A DNA stretch of 39,701 bases from the NCBI GenBank assembly GCA_021371895.1, contig JAJFVI010000032.1, positions 1-39,701 on the forward strand, given 5' to 3'. The translations under genes were made by a program, and so were the position numbers. Below are positions 38,239 through 39,701 of the stretch, piece after piece. The notes under the pieces were generated by a model. It did no database searches. It saw only the letters and a program-made list of their open reading frames with translations, and had not been told where the DNA came from. Within the stretch, counting starts at the first letter, position 1. Each line of letters opens with the position of its first letter. Origin of the DNA: Eubacteriales bacterium (GTDB lineage Bacteria > Bacillota > Clostridia > Christensenellales > Aristaeellaceae).

Positions 38239-39701
38239 ATGCGCTGTTATCAGGAGAGCGGAAAGCTGTACCAACGGTTGGGCACCGAGCTTCTCTGCGT
38301 GGAGGCGTGGGGCGCCAACGCCCTGCGCGTGCGTGCTACACGTTCTGCAACCCTGAGCAGCGAAACCTGGGCGCTTCTGGAAGACGTGTCCGCCTGCAAT
38401 CACCCGGAGATATGTTTGGACGGGGAAAGCGCCGAAATCCGCAACGGCGATCTGCTCTGCCACATCAACGCGGAAGGCTGGCTGCGCTTTGCAAACGCGC
38501 GCGGGGAAACGCTGCTTACGGAGTACTGGCGCAACCGCAACGATATCCGTCGTTACGCCGTGCCCTTGAACGTGGACGCGCGGGAGTTGAAACCCGTACC
38601 CGGCCAGGAAGGGTATCGGCTGACCGCACGTTTTGAAAGCCGGGAGAACGAGCGCATCTTCGGCATGGGTCAGTATCAGGATGGGCTCCTCAACAAAAAG
38701 GGAGCCGTTTTGGAGCTGGCGCACCGCAACACGCAGGCTTCCGTGCCATTCTACGTCTCCAGCCTCGGCTACGGCTTTTTATGGAACAATCCCGCCATCG
38801 GCCGGGCCACCTTCGGCGCAAACCTGACCCAATGGGAAGCCACCGCCACACACGAATTGGATTACTGGGTCTGCGCAGGGGATACACCCGCGGAGATCCT
38901 TGCCAGCTATGCCGATGTTACCGGCCACGCGCCCATGATGCCGGAATACCGCATGGGCTACTGGCAATGCCGCCTGCGCTACCGCACGCAGGAGGAGTTG
39001 CTTACCGTCGCGCGCAGGCATAAGGCGCTGGGTTTGCCCATGGACGTGATCGTCGCTGACTTTTTCCACTGGACGATGCAGGGGGATTTCAAGTTCGATC
39101 CCATAGATTGGCCGGATGTACCCGCCATGGTGCGAGAGCTGGACACAATGGGTATTTATCTGATGGTTTCCGTCTGGCCCACGGTGGACACCCGCAGCAA
39201 GAATTACCGCGAGATGGCCGATAACGGATATCTGGTCACACTGGATCGCGGCCTGCCCGTGCATATGAACTGGATGGGAGACTGCGTGTTTTTCGACGCC
39301 ACCCACCCCGGCGCGCGCGCGCTGCTCTGGCAAAAGGCGAAGGAAAACTACTATCGCCACGGTGTGCGCATCTTCTGGCTGGATGAGGCGGAACCGGAGT
39401 ACGGCATATACGATTTCGACGTGCAGCGTTACCATCTGGGGCCCGCGACCCAGGTGGGCAACCTCTACCCCGCCATGTATGCCAAAGCCTTTTACGATGG
39501 CATGACGGCCGAAGGGCAGCAGAATGTGCTCAACCTTGTGCGCTGCGCATGGGCGGGCAGCCAGCGCTACGGTGCGCTGGTCTGGTCCGGGGATGTGGAA
39601 TCGTCCTTCCGTTCCATGCGCGAGCAGCTTGCCGCGGGATTATCGATGGGCATGGCGGGCATCCCGTGGTGGAACAGCGATCTGGGCGGCTTCATCGGCG
39701 G
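38239..39701 (+). CDS. GH31 glycosidase (alpha-xylosidase/alpha-glucosidase type), 3' end outside window
   Basis: The first 487 residues of a family 31 glycoside hydrolase, cut by the window edge. An N-terminal beta-sandwich (galactose mutarotase-like) runs to about residue 230, followed by the barrel, PEYRMGYWQCRLRYRTQEEL. The nucleophile is Asp382 in FWLDEAEPEYG and the acid/base is Asp452 in VWSGDVESSF; GIPWWNSDLGGF continues the barrel. The close resemblance is to bacterial alpha-xylosidases and related alpha-glycosidases (WLDEAEPE), and the exact linkage is uncertain. AAGGAGGAG just before the ATG and 12 bp spacing make it the second gene of the GH42 operon. No signal peptide, so it is intracellular. 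Confidence 0.93.
   Translation, partial: MRCYQESGKLYQRLGTELLCVEAWGANALRVRATRSATLSSETWALLEDVSACNHPEICLDGESAEIRNGDLLCHINAEGWLRFANARGETLLTEYWRNRNDIRRYAVPLNVDARELKPVPGQEGYRLTARFESRENERIFGMGQYQDGLLNKKGAVLELAHRNTQASVPFYVSSLGYGFLWNNPAIGRATFGANLTQWEATATHELDYWVCAGDTPAEILASYADVTGHAPMMPEYRMGYWQCRLRYRTQEELLTVARRHKALGLPMDVIVADFFHWTMQGDFKFDPIDWPDVPAMVRELDTMGIYLMVSVWPTVDTRSKNYREMADNGYLVTLDRGLPVHMNWMGDCVFFDATHPGARALLWQKAKENYYRHGVRIFWLDEAEPEYGIYDFDVQRYHLGPATQVGNLYPAMYAKAFYDGMTAEGQQNVLNLVRCAWAGSQRYGALVWSGDVESSFRSMREQLAAGLSMGMAGIPWWNSDLGGFIG

Overview
The window is most likely a chromosomal segment of a fairly GC-rich Firmicute of the class Clostridia (a gut-type uncultured lineage is plausible). This is inferred from gene content (class III glutamine synthetase, an Amt-PII fusion, a DUF1836 protein, a TfoX-N protein), strong AGGAGG ribosome binding sites, sigma-A-type promoters and a GAAC-N4-GTTC LexA operator. 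No rRNA, tRNA, CRISPR array, complete insertion sequence or prophage was seen.

Layout. 1-1482: SOS-regulated dinB, with a LexA box over the start site and a second, imperfect box between -35 and -10. 1483-2899: 1.4 kb without a gene, full of hairpins, in which the same modules recur on opposite strands around an AT-rich centre. 2900-7078 (minus): nitrogen assimilation, namely glnN with its own promoter and structured leader, then an ammonium channel fused to a PII domain behind a terminator-shaped leader. 7176-13396 (minus): a tightly coupled operon from one good promoter, with a divergent GH127-like protein, DusB and two large secreted proteins of unknown function. 13432-14339 (plus): a small operon with a 22-codon leader ORF, a 101-residue unknown protein and an NTF2/SnoaL-like gene split by a frame change. 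14355-18283 (plus): aroA-aroC-rlmD, overlapping genes closed by a strong terminator.

18456-25142: SGNH hydrolase and DUF1836 protein (divergent promoters), a P-loop kinase, an AT-rich apparently acquired gene with a possible HEPN-like signature, a TfoX-N protein, a two-gene operon (degenerate receiver protein plus SPFH/zinc-ribbon protein) and a membrane GGDEF protein with a defective signature. 25264-30675: a 769-residue membrane-anchored Pro/Ala-rich protein with 49-residue repeats, divergent from a VWA-PP2C-kinase triad of the TerY-P type. 30703-35901 (minus): DUF308 protein, PLP sugar aminotransferase, two coupled RimK-like ATP-grasp ligases, an N-formylglutamate amidohydrolase-like protein and a nitroreductase. 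36065-39701 (plus): a glycan-degradation operon, GH42 beta-galactosidase followed by a GH31 glycosidase cut by the window edge.

The most promising under-described systems are (i) the VWA/PP2C/kinase triad facing the repeat-rich membrane protein, (ii) the paired ATP-grasp ligases next to the FGase-like hydrolase, a probable peptide or amide-forming module, and (iii) the repeat tract at 1.5-2.6 kb, where two copies keep identical flanks but carry different, self-complementary hairpin cores.
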